Shown: positions 7,742-17,096 of the stretch, piece after piece
Numbering within the stretch: position 1 is the stretch's first letter
Layout of the letters: each line of letters starts with the position of its first letter
Assembly: GCA_045805805.1 (NCBI GenBank)
Contig: JBJMKO010000133.1
Coordinates: 4,583-68,582 of the forward strand
Source of the DNA: VRUE01 sp045805805
GTDB lineage: Bacteria > Actinomycetota > Thermoleophilia > Solirubrobacterales > 70-9
Reading direction: 5' to 3'
Length of the DNA: 64,000 nucleotides
The notes under the pieces: model-generated
What the model was told of the DNA's origin: nothing
What the model saw: the letters and a program-made list of their open reading frames with translations, nothing else
Database searches by the model: none
Translations under genes and position numbers: made by a program

Positions 7742-10700
7742 TCAACCCGCTCTGACCCGGGCGATCTCGCTTTCGAGCCTGCTTCTGCCGGCCTCGATCT
7801 CGCTCGCTCCCCACCTCGCGACGACCGGCTCCTCGGGGCGCTCCAGGAAGACGTAGGCGAGCTCGACCTCATCCGTCCCCCGTGCCTCGGCGACCGCCAG
7901 CGCGTATATGGCCTGCTGGATCTCGTAGCGAGCTGTGAGCTCGGCCGGCTCCCGGCCGTCGAGCCTGTCGGTCTTGTAGTCGACGATCAGTGGCGGGCTG
8001 CCGTCCTCCTCCACCAGCAGGTCGATCGAGCCGCGCAGGACGGTGTCGGCGACCTTGACCAGCAGTGGGACCTCGGCGCGGGTGCGCTCGGCATCCCGCA
8101 CTCGGTCGGCGAAGAAGCCAGAGTCGAGCCAGGCCCGGAACGGCACCAGCAGGGCCTCTTCGGTGAGGTCGGGGTCGCCCGCCTCCGCGGAGGTCGCGAT
8201 GCGACGCGCCAGCTCGGCCGAGGGCGGCTGCCATCCGTTGGCCTGGCCCCACTCGAACAGCAGGTGGACGGCTCTGCCCCGCGCCGCGCCTCCCTCGGCC
8301 GCGTGCTCGCTGCCGTTCTTTTCGCGGAGCGCCCGGTCGCTGCCGAGTGGGCGGATCTCGGAGCCCTTGCCGCCAGCGGATATCGCGGTGTAGGAGAGCG
8401 GGCGCCGAGGAGCCCTTGCGGCCCTGACCGCGACCAGCGGCGCCGGCCCGTCGCCGGCGTCCCGCTCCGGGCCCAGCTCCTTGCGCACGGCGACCAGGGC
8501 GCTTGCGCGCTCCACCGTGGCGAGGTTGACGCGAACCGCGATCTCGGACGGCTGGAACGAAGCGTCCAGCCCCGGCCTCGGCTCGGGGACCGCGACCTCG
8601 ACGCTCGAGTCGCGCTCGCGGTCGATCTCGAACCCAGCGACGATCCGCTCGATCACGGCTTCGCCGTGGCTCACGCGGGAAGGGGGAGAAGGGCGGATGA
8701 CGCCGCTCAGCAGCAGTCGCTCGCGGGCTCGCGTCGCCCCGACGTGAAAGAGGCGGAGCTCCTCCTCGGCGCCGCGCCTCTGAGTTTCCTCGTCGAGCTC
8801 GCGCTGGGCGTAGAGGTTGACCCCGCGAGCCCCGAGCCGGCGCAGCTGCATTCCTACCCGTGGCGCCTCGGGCTCGCGGCCGATGGTGAGCAGGGGGGTG
8901 CGCGCGGGGGGGAGGAGGCCGCGGGAGAGGTGGGGGATCGCGACCACGTCGAACTCGAGTCCCTTGGCGCTGTGGATCGTCATGATCCTCACCCCGTCGT
9001 GGCCCTCCAGGGCGGTTGCCGCCTGGGCGTCGGCGTCGGCATCGGCGCGCGCGGCGAGGAAATCGAGCAGGCCGCGCAGGTCGCGGCCCTCGCTTGCCTC
9101 GAACTCGGCGGCGAGGCGCATCAGCTTGCGAACGTTGGCGAAGCGGGCCTCCCCGGCGGGGCGCATCAGCACCGCCAGGTCGTAGCCGGTCTCGGTCACC
9201 GCGGCGTCGATCAGGCCGGCCAGGGAAAGCGAGGCGGCGCGGCGGCGCAGCTCGGCCACCTTCTCGGCGAAGGTGCGCAGCAGCGAGAGCTCTGCCGCGG
9301 GGATCTGTCCGAGTCGCTCTCCGTCGACGCCTTCGTCCTCGCCCAGGCCCGTCGCCCGCTCGAGCGCCGGCCAGAGGTGGCGACCCTTGCCCGCCGCCGC
9401 CCGCAGCAGCCAGAGCGTGTCCGGCGCCACTCCGCAGGCGGGTGAGGCGAGCGTCCCCAGCAGCGACTGGTCGTCGAGCGGGTTGCAGATCGTCGCCAGC
9501 AGCGCGCAGACGTCGGCGACCTGCTGCTGGGACCAGTAGCCGCGGCCGCCGACGACGTAGGGGCGCAGGCCGGCCCGTTCCAGCGAGTCCTCGTGGGCGT
9601 CGAGGCGGGTGAAGGCTCGCAGCAGCACGACCATCGAGCCCCGGTCGACGCCCTGGTCGGCCAGCTCGCGCAGCCGCGAGGCGAGGAAGCGGGCCTCTGC
9701 CAGCTGGTTGGCAGGCGTGCGCGCGTCGGTCGTCGGGTCGAGCTGGATCTCCTCGTCGGTCCAGCCGTCGCGGCCAGTGAGCAGCACCTCCACCGCCGGG
9801 CCGTCTCCTGGGGGTTGCGGGCGGGCGGGCGGGGTGCCCACCCGCAGCGGAGCGTAGTCGTCCAGCAGCCGTTCTCCGATCGCGTTGACGGCGCCGATCA
9901 CCTCGGGGCGAGAGCGGAAGTTGCCGCTGAGGGGGATCGCCTCCGCCGTGGCGCTCGCCTCGGTCGCCCTTCGCCGTTCGCGGAACACGTCGAGGTCGGC
10001 GTGCCTGAAGCCGTAGATCGACTGCAGCTCGTCGCCGACGGTCATCAGCTGCGCCCCCGGTCCGCGCAGCGCTTCGATCAAGCGCAGCTGAAGCCGGTTG
10101 GTGTCTTGGAACTCGTCGACCAGGAGGTGACTGAACCTGTTCCGGTAGGCGGCTCCCGTCTCGGTTCGTTCGAGCAGCCGTACCGCCAGCAGCTGCAGGT
10201 CCTCGAAGTCGATCCCGGCCCGCCTGGCCTTGGCGAGGGCGAAGCGCTCGGAGAACAGCCGCAGGAGCTCGGCGACGTGCCGGTAGGCGAGGCCGCCCTC
10301 GCCGGCCTCGGCGACGCGGCTCACAGCGGCGTCGATCGCCTCCCTGCAGGCGGCCACCGGCTTTGCCTTGCTCGTCATTCTCAGCGAGGCAATCTCGCCG
10401 AGGTCCGGGGGGCTCTGCGTCCCGTCGAGGAGGGCCAGCGCCCGTTCGAGCAGTTCGTGGTTGGCGCTGCCGGGCTTCAGCTCCCCGATCGTCTCCGTGG
10501 CGATCTCGGCGGCGTATCGCAAGGCCGCCGGCACGTCCGGCTCGGGTTGGTCGGGAAGCCGGGGCTCGTCCTCGCCTCGGCTGCGCAGCTCGGCGTGCGC
10601 GCCGAGCACGATGTCCCGTAGCCCAGCGATGTCGAACGCCGCGACGGTGTTCTCGCGCTCGCGCTCGCCTCCGGCCAGGAACGCCTCGAGCGCCTCGTCG

Positions 10701-11110
10701 AACGCCTCGACCGCCGCCCGCTCGGCCTCGGGAGCGTCCAGCACGCGGAAGCGGGGATCGATGCCGACCGCCACCGGATGGGCTGAGAGCAGGCGGTTGC
10801 AGAAGCCGTGGATGGTCGTCACCCAGGAGCCGCCAAGCCCCGGCAGCAGCTTGCGGGCGCGCTCCGAACCGGACTCGGCCCGGCGCTCGATCTCGGCGCG
10901 GATCCGCCGACGCAGCTCGGCCGCGGCCTTGTCGGTGAAGGTGAAGGCGAGGATCGCGTCCGCGGAGACGTCCTGCTCGCAGATCAGCCGGCAGTAGCGG
11001 TCGACGATGACCCCGGTCTTGCCGGTGCCGGCACCGGCCTCGACCAGGATCTCGGTGCCAGTCGCCTCGATCGCGGCCCGCTGTTCCTCGGTCGGCTGCC
11101 GCTCGCTCAC
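7742..11110 (-). CDS. addA: AddA-type UvrD-family helicase/nuclease
   Basis: A 1122-residue ATP-dependent helicase with a C-terminal nuclease, for double-strand-break end resection before RecA loading. Walker A is AGAGTGKT (residues 25-32); later SF1 motifs are LLVDEFQDT, QSIYGFRHAD and TIHSAKGLEFD. The PD-(D/E)XK nuclease is at the end: GSIDLLV, then LIVDYKTDR and IQQAIYALAVAEA. The GTG start overlaps the addB stop by 4 nt. Context with a second large nuclease subunit upstream makes AddA more likely than RecB or a lone UvrD. Confidence 0.92.
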   Translation of the reverse strand: MSERQPTEEQRAAIEATGTEILVEAGAGTGKTGVIVDRYCRLICEQDVSADAILAFTFTDKAAAELRRRIRAEIERRAESGSERARKLLPGLGGSWVTTIHGFCNRLLSAHPVAVGIDPRFRVLDAPEAERAAVEAFDEALEAFLAGGERERENTVAAFDIAGLRDIVLGAHAELRSRGEDEPRLPDQPEPDVPAALRYAAEIATETIGELKPGSANHELLERALALLDGTQSPPDLGEIASLRMTSKAKPVAACREAIDAAVSRVAEAGEGGLAYRHVAELLRLFSERFALAKARRAGIDFEDLQLLAVRLLERTETGAAYRNRFSHLLVDEFQDTNRLQLRLIEALRGPGAQLMTVGDELQSIYGFRHADLDVFRERRRATEASATAEAIPLSGNFRSRPEVIGAVNAIGERLLDDYAPLRVGTPPARPQPPGDGPAVEVLLTGRDGWTDEEIQLDPTTDARTPANQLAEARFLASRLRELADQGVDRGSMVVLLRAFTRLDAHEDSLERAGLRPYVVGGRGYWSQQQVADVCALLATICNPLDDQSLLGTLASPACGVAPDTLWLLRAAAGKGRHLWPALERATGLGEDEGVDGERLGQIPAAELSLLRTFAEKVAELRRRAASLSLAGLIDAAVTETGYDLAVLMRPAGEARFANVRKLMRLAAEFEASEGRDLRGLLDFLAARADADADAQAATALEGHDGVRIMTIHSAKGLEFDVVAIPHLSRGLLPPARTPLLTIGREPEAPRVGMQLRRLGARGVNLYAQRELDEETQRRGAEEELRLFHVGATRARERLLLSGVIRPSPPSRVSHGEAVIERIVAGFEIDRERDSSVEVAVPEPRPGLDASFQPSEIAVRVNLATVERASALVAVRKELGPERDAGDGPAPLVAVRAARAPRRPLSYTAISAGGKGSEIRPLGSDRALREKNGSEHAAEGGAARGRAVHLLFEWGQANGWQPPSAELARRIATSAEAGDPDLTEEALLVPFRAWLDSGFFADRVRDAERTRAEVPLLVKVADTVLRGSIDLLVEEDGSPPLIVDYKTDRLDGREPAELTARYEIQQAIYALAVAEARGTDEVELAYVFLERPEEPVVARWGASEIEAGRSRLESEIARVRAG

Positions 11111-14109
11111 CGTTCCTCGTCCTCCTCTTCGCCCGCCGGCTCGACCGGCGCCCGGTCACGACGGCAGATCGGGGCGAAGTCGCAGAAGGGCGGGCAGATG
11201 CCGTGGTCGCGCAGGCCCTTGCGGGGGCCGGGGTCGCGATCGATCCCCCCTGTCCGCATCCGGGCGACGATCTCGCCGGCACGGCCACGGGCATCGGCAA
11301 GCAGCTCCTCGAGCTCCTCGCCGTCCACCTTGTCGGTCCTGAAGAGCCCGTATCCGGCGAGGTCGGCCGCGGCGTCTTCGCGCACGAACCCCCGCGGCCT
11401 GCGCTCGGAGGTGGCGCGCAACGGGTGGTAGAGGCCGCCGACGGCTTCCGCTTCCCAGAGCTCGGCGACGGCGAGCAGGTAGAGCTGCAGCTGCAACTTC
11501 GCCTCCTCCTCGAGCTTTTCCCGGGGCGAGACCCTGCTCGAGAGCTTGTAGTCGAGGACGAGCGCCCGCCCGTCGGGCGCTCGGTCGACTCGGTCGATCG
11601 CCCCGTGCAGGCGCCAGCCGTCGATCTCGAGCGCCGGCTGTGGGGATTTCTCGGACTCGGAGAAGCCTGCCTCCAGCAACCAGGGCTCGAAGCCACCGGT
11701 CTCCCGGTCTGCCTCCTCGGCGAGGAAGCGGGCGAGCAATCCCTCGATCCGGGCAAGCATGGCCCGCTCTGCCGGGTGCTCGCCAAGCCCTTTGGCTGCC
11801 GCGATCTCGCCGACCAGCTCGCCGCTGCGGGCGATCCAGGCGTCCACGGAGCCGGGTCGCGGGAGCGCATCGCCACCCGGCCGCTCCTCGTAGAGCGCGC
11901 AGAGGGCGGTGTGCACGATCCCCCCCTGGACGAGTGGGTCCGGGGGAGGGTCGAGCGGCTGTGGAGAGAGCTCGTGTGAGACGAACCAGCGGTAGGAGCA
12001 GACGTCGAAGCCCTCCAGGGTGGTGCCGCCGTAGGCGCCGACATCGCCCAGCGTCGCGATCACGGATGGGTTCGAGAGCGGTCCTGGGGCCCGCGTCGCC
12101 GCCTCCGCACCGCGGGCGGTTGCCAGACGAGCCCCGATGCGGCCGGCAATCGCCTCTCCGGCGCCGGAGACTTCGAGCAGCCGCTGCTGGTCGGCGCCCG
12201 GCCCCCAGGCAGCGATCGCCCGCGCCAGCTCGGTCTCCGAAGGAGCGTCGCCGACGCGGTGGACGACGTCGGCGAGGGCGCGGCCGCGGATTTCCCCCTC
12301 GTTCGAATCGAGCAGGTGCCTGACGTCGTCGAGGAAGGGAGACGGCGCTTCGGCGACGCCGTTCTCGTCGCTGTCGCGGTGGGAGAGGAAGAGGCGTTGC
12401 CTCGGCAGCGCCAGACAGGCATGGAACAGGTATCGCTCCTCGGCCTCGTTGTCGTGGCGCGGCTGCAGGCCCAGCGATTTGCGCTGGCGCTCGGAGAGGA
12501 ACGGGTCGAGGTGCCCGGCGCCGCGCGGGAACTCCCCATCCTGCAAGGAGGCGACAAAGACGTTGTCGAAGCGGGCGGCGCGCACCCGGCGAGGGTCGGC
12601 GATCCTGACTCGATCTTCGACCGGACCGCTCCAGACGCGCACCGAGATCGCAGCGAGCGCCCCTGCGATGGATTCGGGGAGCGGCGCCAGCCCGTCGAGC
12701 TCGGCACGCTCGCCCATCGCCGTGGCGATCGCCCCGGCGGCGCGCATCTCGAGCTCTGAGCCCACGCGGGCGCCCATCGCCGTGGCGAGCGTTGCCACCT
12801 CAGCCGCCAGGTCCCGCGGGCGGCCTGCCGCCTCGCGGATCCGGGCGACGTCCGCCGGCGGCTCCCCGTAGCGCTCCTCCCAGAGCGACAGCGCCGCCGC
12901 GGCTGTCTGGACCCGATCGCGGCGGAGCTCGCGCTCGAACCAGTCGACCCGTCCCGGCGAGGTGCCGGAGGGGCCGCGCAGGCAGCGCAGCAGGTCCGAC
13001 ACCCGGCCGGTCCCCAGCACCGCTTCCAGCAAGGCCCCCAGGGAGCCGCCGACAGCGGTGCTCGCGACCGGAATCTCCGCCTCGAGCGCCGTCGGCACCC
13101 CATAGGACTCCAGGACAGAGGCCAGGAGCGGGCCGCGCCGGGCGGGGTCGCGCACGACGATCGCGATCTCCTCCGGGGCGGTCCCGCCGGCCAGCAGGCG
13201 CGCCACCTCGACCGCGATCGCCTCGGCCTCTCCGCGGGCGCCGGCCGAGCGCAGGAAGACGAGACTCTCGTCGAGCGGCCGGCGCCGCGACTCGGGCGCG
13301 CCGAAGCCCCGCTCGAGGTGGAAGAGAAGTGGCGAGCTCGTGTTGGCGGGGTCTGCCGGAGCCTCCTCGACCGAGTCGATCCCGATCTCCCCGAGGGCCT
13401 CCAGCAGTGGCGCGTTTCTGGCCGCGAGCGCAGTGTGTCCCTGCTCGTAGGGCAACGCGACCGTCACGTCGGTGTGCGGCGCGAGCGCCCGGATCAGGTC
13501 CAGCTGGTTGTGCGTCAGGTCATCGAGGCCGTAGAGGAACACCGGCCGTCGCCAGAACCCGCTCCCGGCTTCCAGCAGGCCGATCGCCTCGCGTGCGATG
13601 CCGTGGGCGTCGACCATCCCGAGTCGGTCGCGCAGCCGCGCGTAGCCGGCGAACAGGGTCGCGATGTCACCGAGGTAGGCCGAGCCCTCGAGGGTCCCGG
13701 CCGACGCTTCGACGCTCGCCGGATCGAGTCCCGCCCCCTGCAGCTCGTCGAGCAGGTGCTCCAGGGCGAGCGGAAAGCCGGGCTGGAGGGCGGAGCCGCG
13801 TAGCGGCCCGATGTCCACCCGTCGCTCGGCCACCGCCGCCGCGACCGCGCCGAGGCGCTGTGCGGGGGTGAGGAGGGCGCCGGGGGGCGCCCCCCCGGCC
13901 GCGGCCACCGTGGCGAAGAGGCCGCCGAAGGTCATCACGTCCGCGCCGAGGATCGCGCCGTCCGCGCAGAGCTCGCGCTCGAAGGCGTAGACGTCGTCGA
14001 GGGTGGGGACGACGAGGACCGGATCGCAGTCGAGGGCGGCGATCAGGCCGCGCCTGATGCGGCCCGCCCGCCCTGAGTTCGGGGGCCCGTGGATCAGCTT
14101 CAACGGCAC
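11107..14109 (-). CDS. addB: AddB-type nuclease subunit with Fe-S staple
   Basis: A 1000-residue partner of AddA. The N-terminus GPPNSGRAGRI sits where Walker A belongs but lacks the Lys, so ATP binding here may be lost. The C-terminal nuclease is intact: LHGAIDRVDR and ALVLDYKLSS. A first Cys in DVCSYRWF and three later ones in ICPPFCDFAPIC fit the AddB iron-sulfur staple around the nuclease. The GTG start is preceded 6 nt upstream by TAGGCT (minus strand, 14116-14121), suggesting a leaderless addB-addA transcript. Confidence 0.9.
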   Translation of the reverse strand: MPLKLIHGPPNSGRAGRIRRGLIAALDCDPVLVVPTLDDVYAFERELCADGAILGADVMTFGGLFATVAAAGGAPPGALLTPAQRLGAVAAAVAERRVDIGPLRGSALQPGFPLALEHLLDELQGAGLDPASVEASAGTLEGSAYLGDIATLFAGYARLRDRLGMVDAHGIAREAIGLLEAGSGFWRRPVFLYGLDDLTHNQLDLIRALAPHTDVTVALPYEQGHTALAARNAPLLEALGEIGIDSVEEAPADPANTSSPLLFHLERGFGAPESRRRPLDESLVFLRSAGARGEAEAIAVEVARLLAGGTAPEEIAIVVRDPARRGPLLASVLESYGVPTALEAEIPVASTAVGGSLGALLEAVLGTGRVSDLLRCLRGPSGTSPGRVDWFERELRRDRVQTAAAALSLWEERYGEPPADVARIREAAGRPRDLAAEVATLATAMGARVGSELEMRAAGAIATAMGERAELDGLAPLPESIAGALAAISVRVWSGPVEDRVRIADPRRVRAARFDNVFVASLQDGEFPRGAGHLDPFLSERQRKSLGLQPRHDNEAEERYLFHACLALPRQRLFLSHRDSDENGVAEAPSPFLDDVRHLLDSNEGEIRGRALADVVHRVGDAPSETELARAIAAWGPGADQQRLLEVSGAGEAIAGRIGARLATARGAEAATRAPGPLSNPSVIATLGDVGAYGGTTLEGFDVCSYRWFVSHELSPQPLDPPPDPLVQGGIVHTALCALYEERPGGDALPRPGSVDAWIARSGELVGEIAAAKGLGEHPAERAMLARIEGLLARFLAEEADRETGGFEPWLLEAGFSESEKSPQPALEIDGWRLHGAIDRVDRAPDGRALVLDYKLSSRVSPREKLEEEAKLQLQLYLLAVAELWEAEAVGGLYHPLRATSERRPRGFVREDAAADLAGYGLFRTDKVDGEELEELLADARGRAGEIVARMRTGGIDRDPGPRKGLRDHGICPPFCDFAPICRRDRAPVEPAGEEEDEER

Positions 14110-14207
14110 TCCTCAAGCCTATGTCCGTCCCCGGCGTCCGGCCGTCGCAAACTGCGGCATCTCAGCGCCGATTTGGCGTCTACCGCCCTCTCTAGATTGC
14201 ATCGCAG

Positions 14208-14663
14208 ATGGCTCTCTGCTTCGTAGACCCAGCCGACGCGATCCGCGCGATCGCAGACTCGATCGGCCGCGAGGCCCGTCGGCAGCTGCTCGGCGAGGCT
14301 GTCCGCGCCTGGGTCGACGAGATCCCCGACGACGAGCTCGAGACCCACTACGCCAAGGCGCTCTCCGAGCTCGACGAGCACGACCTCTCGATGCTCGCCG
14401 CCTGGCACGGCTCGCTCGAGTTCGGCCAGCCCGTCCCCAACCGCGACTTCCTCATGGGCGCCTTCGGCGCCCTCGGCGAGAACCGCCGCGAGGCCCTCAA
14501 GCTGGCCGCCGGCTTCCGTGGCGAGGAGGCGGTAGACGCTGGAGTAACGGAGGAGGATGCCCTCGAACTGGTCCTCAGCCTCCTCTCCCCGCCCCGCCAG
14601 ATGGAGCTGGCCCTCGAGGCCGTCGAGCTCTACATCTGGGATCGCGCCGGCTCGGACAACTAG
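14208..14663 (+). CDS. Hypothetical acidic helical protein
   Basis: A 151-residue soluble, mostly helical and strongly acidic protein with no cysteine pairs, signal peptide or membrane segment. I do not recognise the family. TAGATT at 14193-14198 lies 9 nt before ATG, consistent with a leaderless or very short leader. It is divergent from addB, sharing about 100 bp of upstream DNA; that does not by itself imply a repair role. Confidence 0.7.
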   Translation: MALCFVDPADAIRAIADSIGREARRQLLGEAVRAWVDEIPDDELETHYAKALSELDEHDLSMLAAWHGSLEFGQPVPNRDFLMGAFGALGENRREALKLAAGFRGEEAVDAGVTEEDALELVLSLLSPPRQMELALEAVELYIWDRAGSDN

Positions 14664-15022
14664 CAGGGGCGGCGATCAACCCTCCCGCGGCCTGGGCCGG
14701 GGAGAGGGTCCAGGCACGTCCTGGTGAAAGACACCTGCATTTGCGAGTCGGCCTTCATCGCGAATACCTTGCAAAGGCGGAGTGCTTCCTATAATTTGTC
14801 CAAAATTTGGCCAGGCGGCAAATTGGGAGAAATAAGTTTTTGGGCGGGGGCGACGGGTTGGCTCCCTTTCAGCTCGGGCCCTCCGAAGGCGAACCATCCC
14901 AGGACGCGGTGCCGCGAAAGGAGAGGTGAATTGCGCTGCGAACAGGTGGGCCTCTCTCGTCTCGTCCGTTGATGTAGGGCGCACTCGCCGCCCAGGCGAC
15001 CGAAGGAGAGGGAGATGATGCA
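14664..15022. other. Gene-free stretch with lower GC
   Basis: About 360 bp without a convincing gene. The part 14750-14850 is clearly more AT-rich than its surroundings (tataatttg, caaaatttgg, aataagttttt) and could hold a promoter. GGAGAGGGAG at 15005-15014 is the ribosome-binding site of the next gene. Two ATG codons in between lead to a stop after three codons, so they are not genes. Confidence 0.5.
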
Positions 15023-15595
15023 GTGACTGCTGAGAGGACGGGTTCTCTCCTGACTCCCAAGCGGCCCGGCGGCTTCGTGCCGCCTTCGATCCAGCCTGGA
15101 AACGAGGTCAACAACAACATCATCGAGGTGCTGGTCACAGTCGCGTCATTCCTGCACCCGGACGCCGAAACAGTCGATGCGCTGAGCCCCCAGGAACGAG
15201 CGAGGTGGGTCAAGTTTCAAGACGCGGTCGTCAAGGGCCACTACAGCATTACCGACTTGATGAAGCTGCTGAAAGTGGTGGTCCGCGAGCAGCACGAGGC
15301 CGACCTCGGTGACAAGAAACAGCAACGGCGAGAACGGCGCGAGCTCTTCAATCAGCGACTGTCCGAACTCAAAACGAACTATGGCGAGTCCAAGGACGAA
15401 CGCAAGCGGGTTTTGGACCTGATCACCCTTTGCGTTTTCGCCCTGGTCCTATGCGCGTTCCTGACGGCCGTTTTCGCCCAGTCCTGGGTCTTGCCCGGCG
15501 CGGGGGCTTGTACTGCTCTGGTGGCTGTCATCGCCGTTCTCACGCGACTCCGCGCCCAGATCACCGAGGGCGATCCGTCCCATGGGTTGCCCTAG
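15023..15595 (+). CDS. Two-helix membrane protein with coiled-coil domain
   Basis: A 190-residue protein. Residues 1-90 are soluble, residues 90-135 are very rich in charged residues (KKQQRRERRELF) and likely coiled coil, and residues 136-180 hold two membrane helices separated by a short turn. The GTG at 15023 follows a purine-rich SD. I know no family for it. The lower-GC upstream DNA and its neighbour, a decayed gene, suggest a recently changed locus. Confidence 0.65.
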   Translation: MTAERTGSLLTPKRPGGFVPPSIQPGNEVNNNIIEVLVTVASFLHPDAETVDALSPQERARWVKFQDAVVKGHYSITDLMKLLKVVVREQHEADLGDKKQQRRERRELFNQRLSELKTNYGESKDERKRVLDLITLCVFALVLCAFLTAVFAQSWVLPGAGACTALVAVIAVLTRLRAQITEGDPSHGLP

Positions 15596-15659
15596 ATCTC
15601 CGTCTCGGCGTCTCGTTTGGCACGCAACTCTTGCCTCTGTGCCCGTTTGAATAGGGGCT

Positions 15660-15991
15660 ATGGATCGAGCCGAGACCGCATTCCACGTCGATGGCGACGC
15701 CTGCGCCGCATGGACTCCCGCTGGCGCAACCGCGTCTCCTCGCGCTGGCTCCTCAGCCGTCCCTTCCGGCCGGGTCGCCACGCCGCCGGCCTGCACTGCC
15801 CTTGGCTCGTCTGCGTCGGAGAGGCCGACCGGGTCGCGAAGCCGGGCCGGGCGATCGCCGCGGCAAAGCGAGCGCCGCTGGGAGAGCTGCGCACCTATCC
15901 GGGCGTCGACCACCTCGACATCTACGACGGGCCACAGCACGAGGCCGTCGTCGCCGACCAGCTCGACTTCCTTCGCCGGCACCTGCTCTAG
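15660..15991 (+). pseudogene. Remnant of an alpha/beta hydrolase (internal deletion and frame change)
   Basis: The first codons from ATG 15660 read like a hydrolase N-terminus (TAFHVDGDACAAW). From about 15710 a different frame reads a typical C-terminal end: CPWLVCVGEADRV, then GELRTYPGVDHLDIYDG and VADQLDFLRRHLL. The acid (Asp in GEAD) and His (in GVDHLD) of the triad remain; the GxSxG nucleophile region and most of the core are missing. About 110 codons remain from a family normally near 300. It looks like an old deletion, not a functional short protein. Confidence 0.6.
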
Positions 15992-15996
15992 GAGGT

Positions 15997-16042
15997 TCGT
16001 TGAAGACTTACAGGGGCCATAGGCCCGGTAATCCTTCAACGA
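15997..16042. terminator. Hairpin between convergent genes
   Basis: TCGTTGAAG (15997-16005) pairs with CTTCAACGA (16034-16042); inside, GGGCC/GGCCC adds a second short stem. It stands between the hydrolase remnant and the stop of the leftward HAD gene. There is no T-run, so a bidirectional terminator is likely but not proven. Confidence 0.45.
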
Positions 16043-16043
16043 G

Positions 16044-16676
16044 CTAGCCGAGCGCCGCTCGGATCTCCGGGATCGCCTGCTCGTTGTCTTGGAAGTGGAC
16101 CGCCTGTAGGCCCGCCTTGCGGGCGCCTTCGCAGTTGACCAGGACGTCGTCGACGAGGAGGCAGGCCTCAGCGGGCCGGGAGATTCGCTCCAGGGTCAGC
16201 TCGTAGATCTTCGATTCGGGCTTGCGGCAGCCAACGAAGCCGGAGTCGACGACGGTCTCGAAGATCTCGTCGACGGGGAGCATCGCGCGCCAGAGTGGCT
16301 CCCACTCGCGCACGTTGTTGGTCAGCATCGCCATCTGGTAGCCCTCGGCCTTCAGCTCGCGCATCAGCTCGATCATCGCCGGGTTCGGCTCGAGCGCCTC
16401 GAAGTAGATCTCTTTGAAGCGGTGCATCTCGGGCCGGTGGCCGAGCAGTGGCTCGAGGGCGTCGGTGAGCGTTTCGAGGAAGGCGACCTCGGTGATCTCG
16501 CCACGCTCCATCTCAAAGAGCGGGTTCTCGCCATTGGCCTCGGCGGCGGCCTGCATCGCCTTGCCGAGGGTTTCGGTGGTGATTCCGGTCTGATCCTGAA
16601 AGGCCATGAACGACTGGATCAGCGGTGTCGTAAGCACGCCGCCGAAATCGGAGATCACCGCCTTGATCTCAGCCAT
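16044..16676 (-). CDS. HAD-superfamily hydrolase, subfamily IA
   Basis: A 210-residue HAD hydrolase. Motif I is SDFGGVL near residue 10: the nucleophile Asp is present but the usual second Asp is replaced by Gly, as in some IA members. Motif II is MLTNN, motif III CRKPESKIY with Lys, motif IV LLVDDVLVNCEGA. A cap domain occupies residues about 18-85. ATG at 16676 overlaps the upstream stop by 8 nt. Substrate unknown; phosphatase or dehalogenase-like activity is possible. Confidence 0.85.
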   Translation of the reverse strand: MAEIKAVISDFGGVLTTPLIQSFMAFQDQTGITTETLGKAMQAAAEANGENPLFEMERGEITEVAFLETLTDALEPLLGHRPEMHRFKEIYFEALEPNPAMIELMRELKAEGYQMAMLTNNVREWEPLWRAMLPVDEIFETVVDSGFVGCRKPESKIYELTLERISRPAEACLLVDDVLVNCEGARKAGLQAVHFQDNEQAIPEIRAALG

Positions 16677-17061
16677 CGCGCCGCACCACCTCATAGTGGC
16701 CGAGCCCCTCGCGGCCCTCGACCGACCAGCGGAAGAAGGCGATGTCCGCGTGCAGGCCGGGGTGGCGAACCGAGCTGGCGCTGATCAGCGTGCCGGCGCC
16801 GCGCAGCGGCTGGCCCTCCTCGCCGTCGACCCAGAGCTCCAATGTGGCGCGTCGTTGCACCCCGTCTGGCCCGTACTCGGTCGAGAGCAGGGCCTCGGAG
16901 ACATCCACCGGCGCGCCGTCGGCGCTGCAGAGCACCGCTGCCGTCATCTCCTCTCCGTGGCCTTCGGCTTCCTCGGGTCGGAGGGCAGACAGCGCCAACA
17001 GTCCCCCATCGGTGAAGGCGATCCCGATCGACCGCCGCACTATTTGTTCGTCGCCGCCCAT
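16669..17061 (-). CDS. Hypothetical protein upstream of the HAD gene
   Basis: A 130-residue protein predicted as mostly beta-strand (ATLELWVDGEE, RGAGTLISASSV, HADIAFFRWSVEGREGLGHYEV). No family recognised and no export signal. It is translationally coupled to the HAD hydrolase through an 8-nt overlap, so the two probably act together. It is divergent from the SufT-like gene. Confidence 0.6.
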   Translation of the reverse strand: MGGDEQIVRRSIGIAFTDGGLLALSALRPEEAEGHGEEMTAAVLCSADGAPVDVSEALLSTEYGPDGVQRRATLELWVDGEEGQPLRGAGTLISASSVRHPGLHADIAFFRWSVEGREGLGHYEVVRRDG

Positions 17062-17096
17062 TGCGATCCGCGAGCCTAGCCGAGTACCATGGGCCG

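Noticed and set aside
14700..15022. A riboswitch in the leader of the membrane protein at 15023
   Set aside because: I compared it with c-di-AMP, c-di-GMP, SAM and cobalamin landmarks and found none in order.
15691..16047. A 118-codon Arg/Pro-rich frame
   Set aside because: It is the shifted reading of the hydrolase remnant; composition is typical of an out-of-frame high-GC reading.
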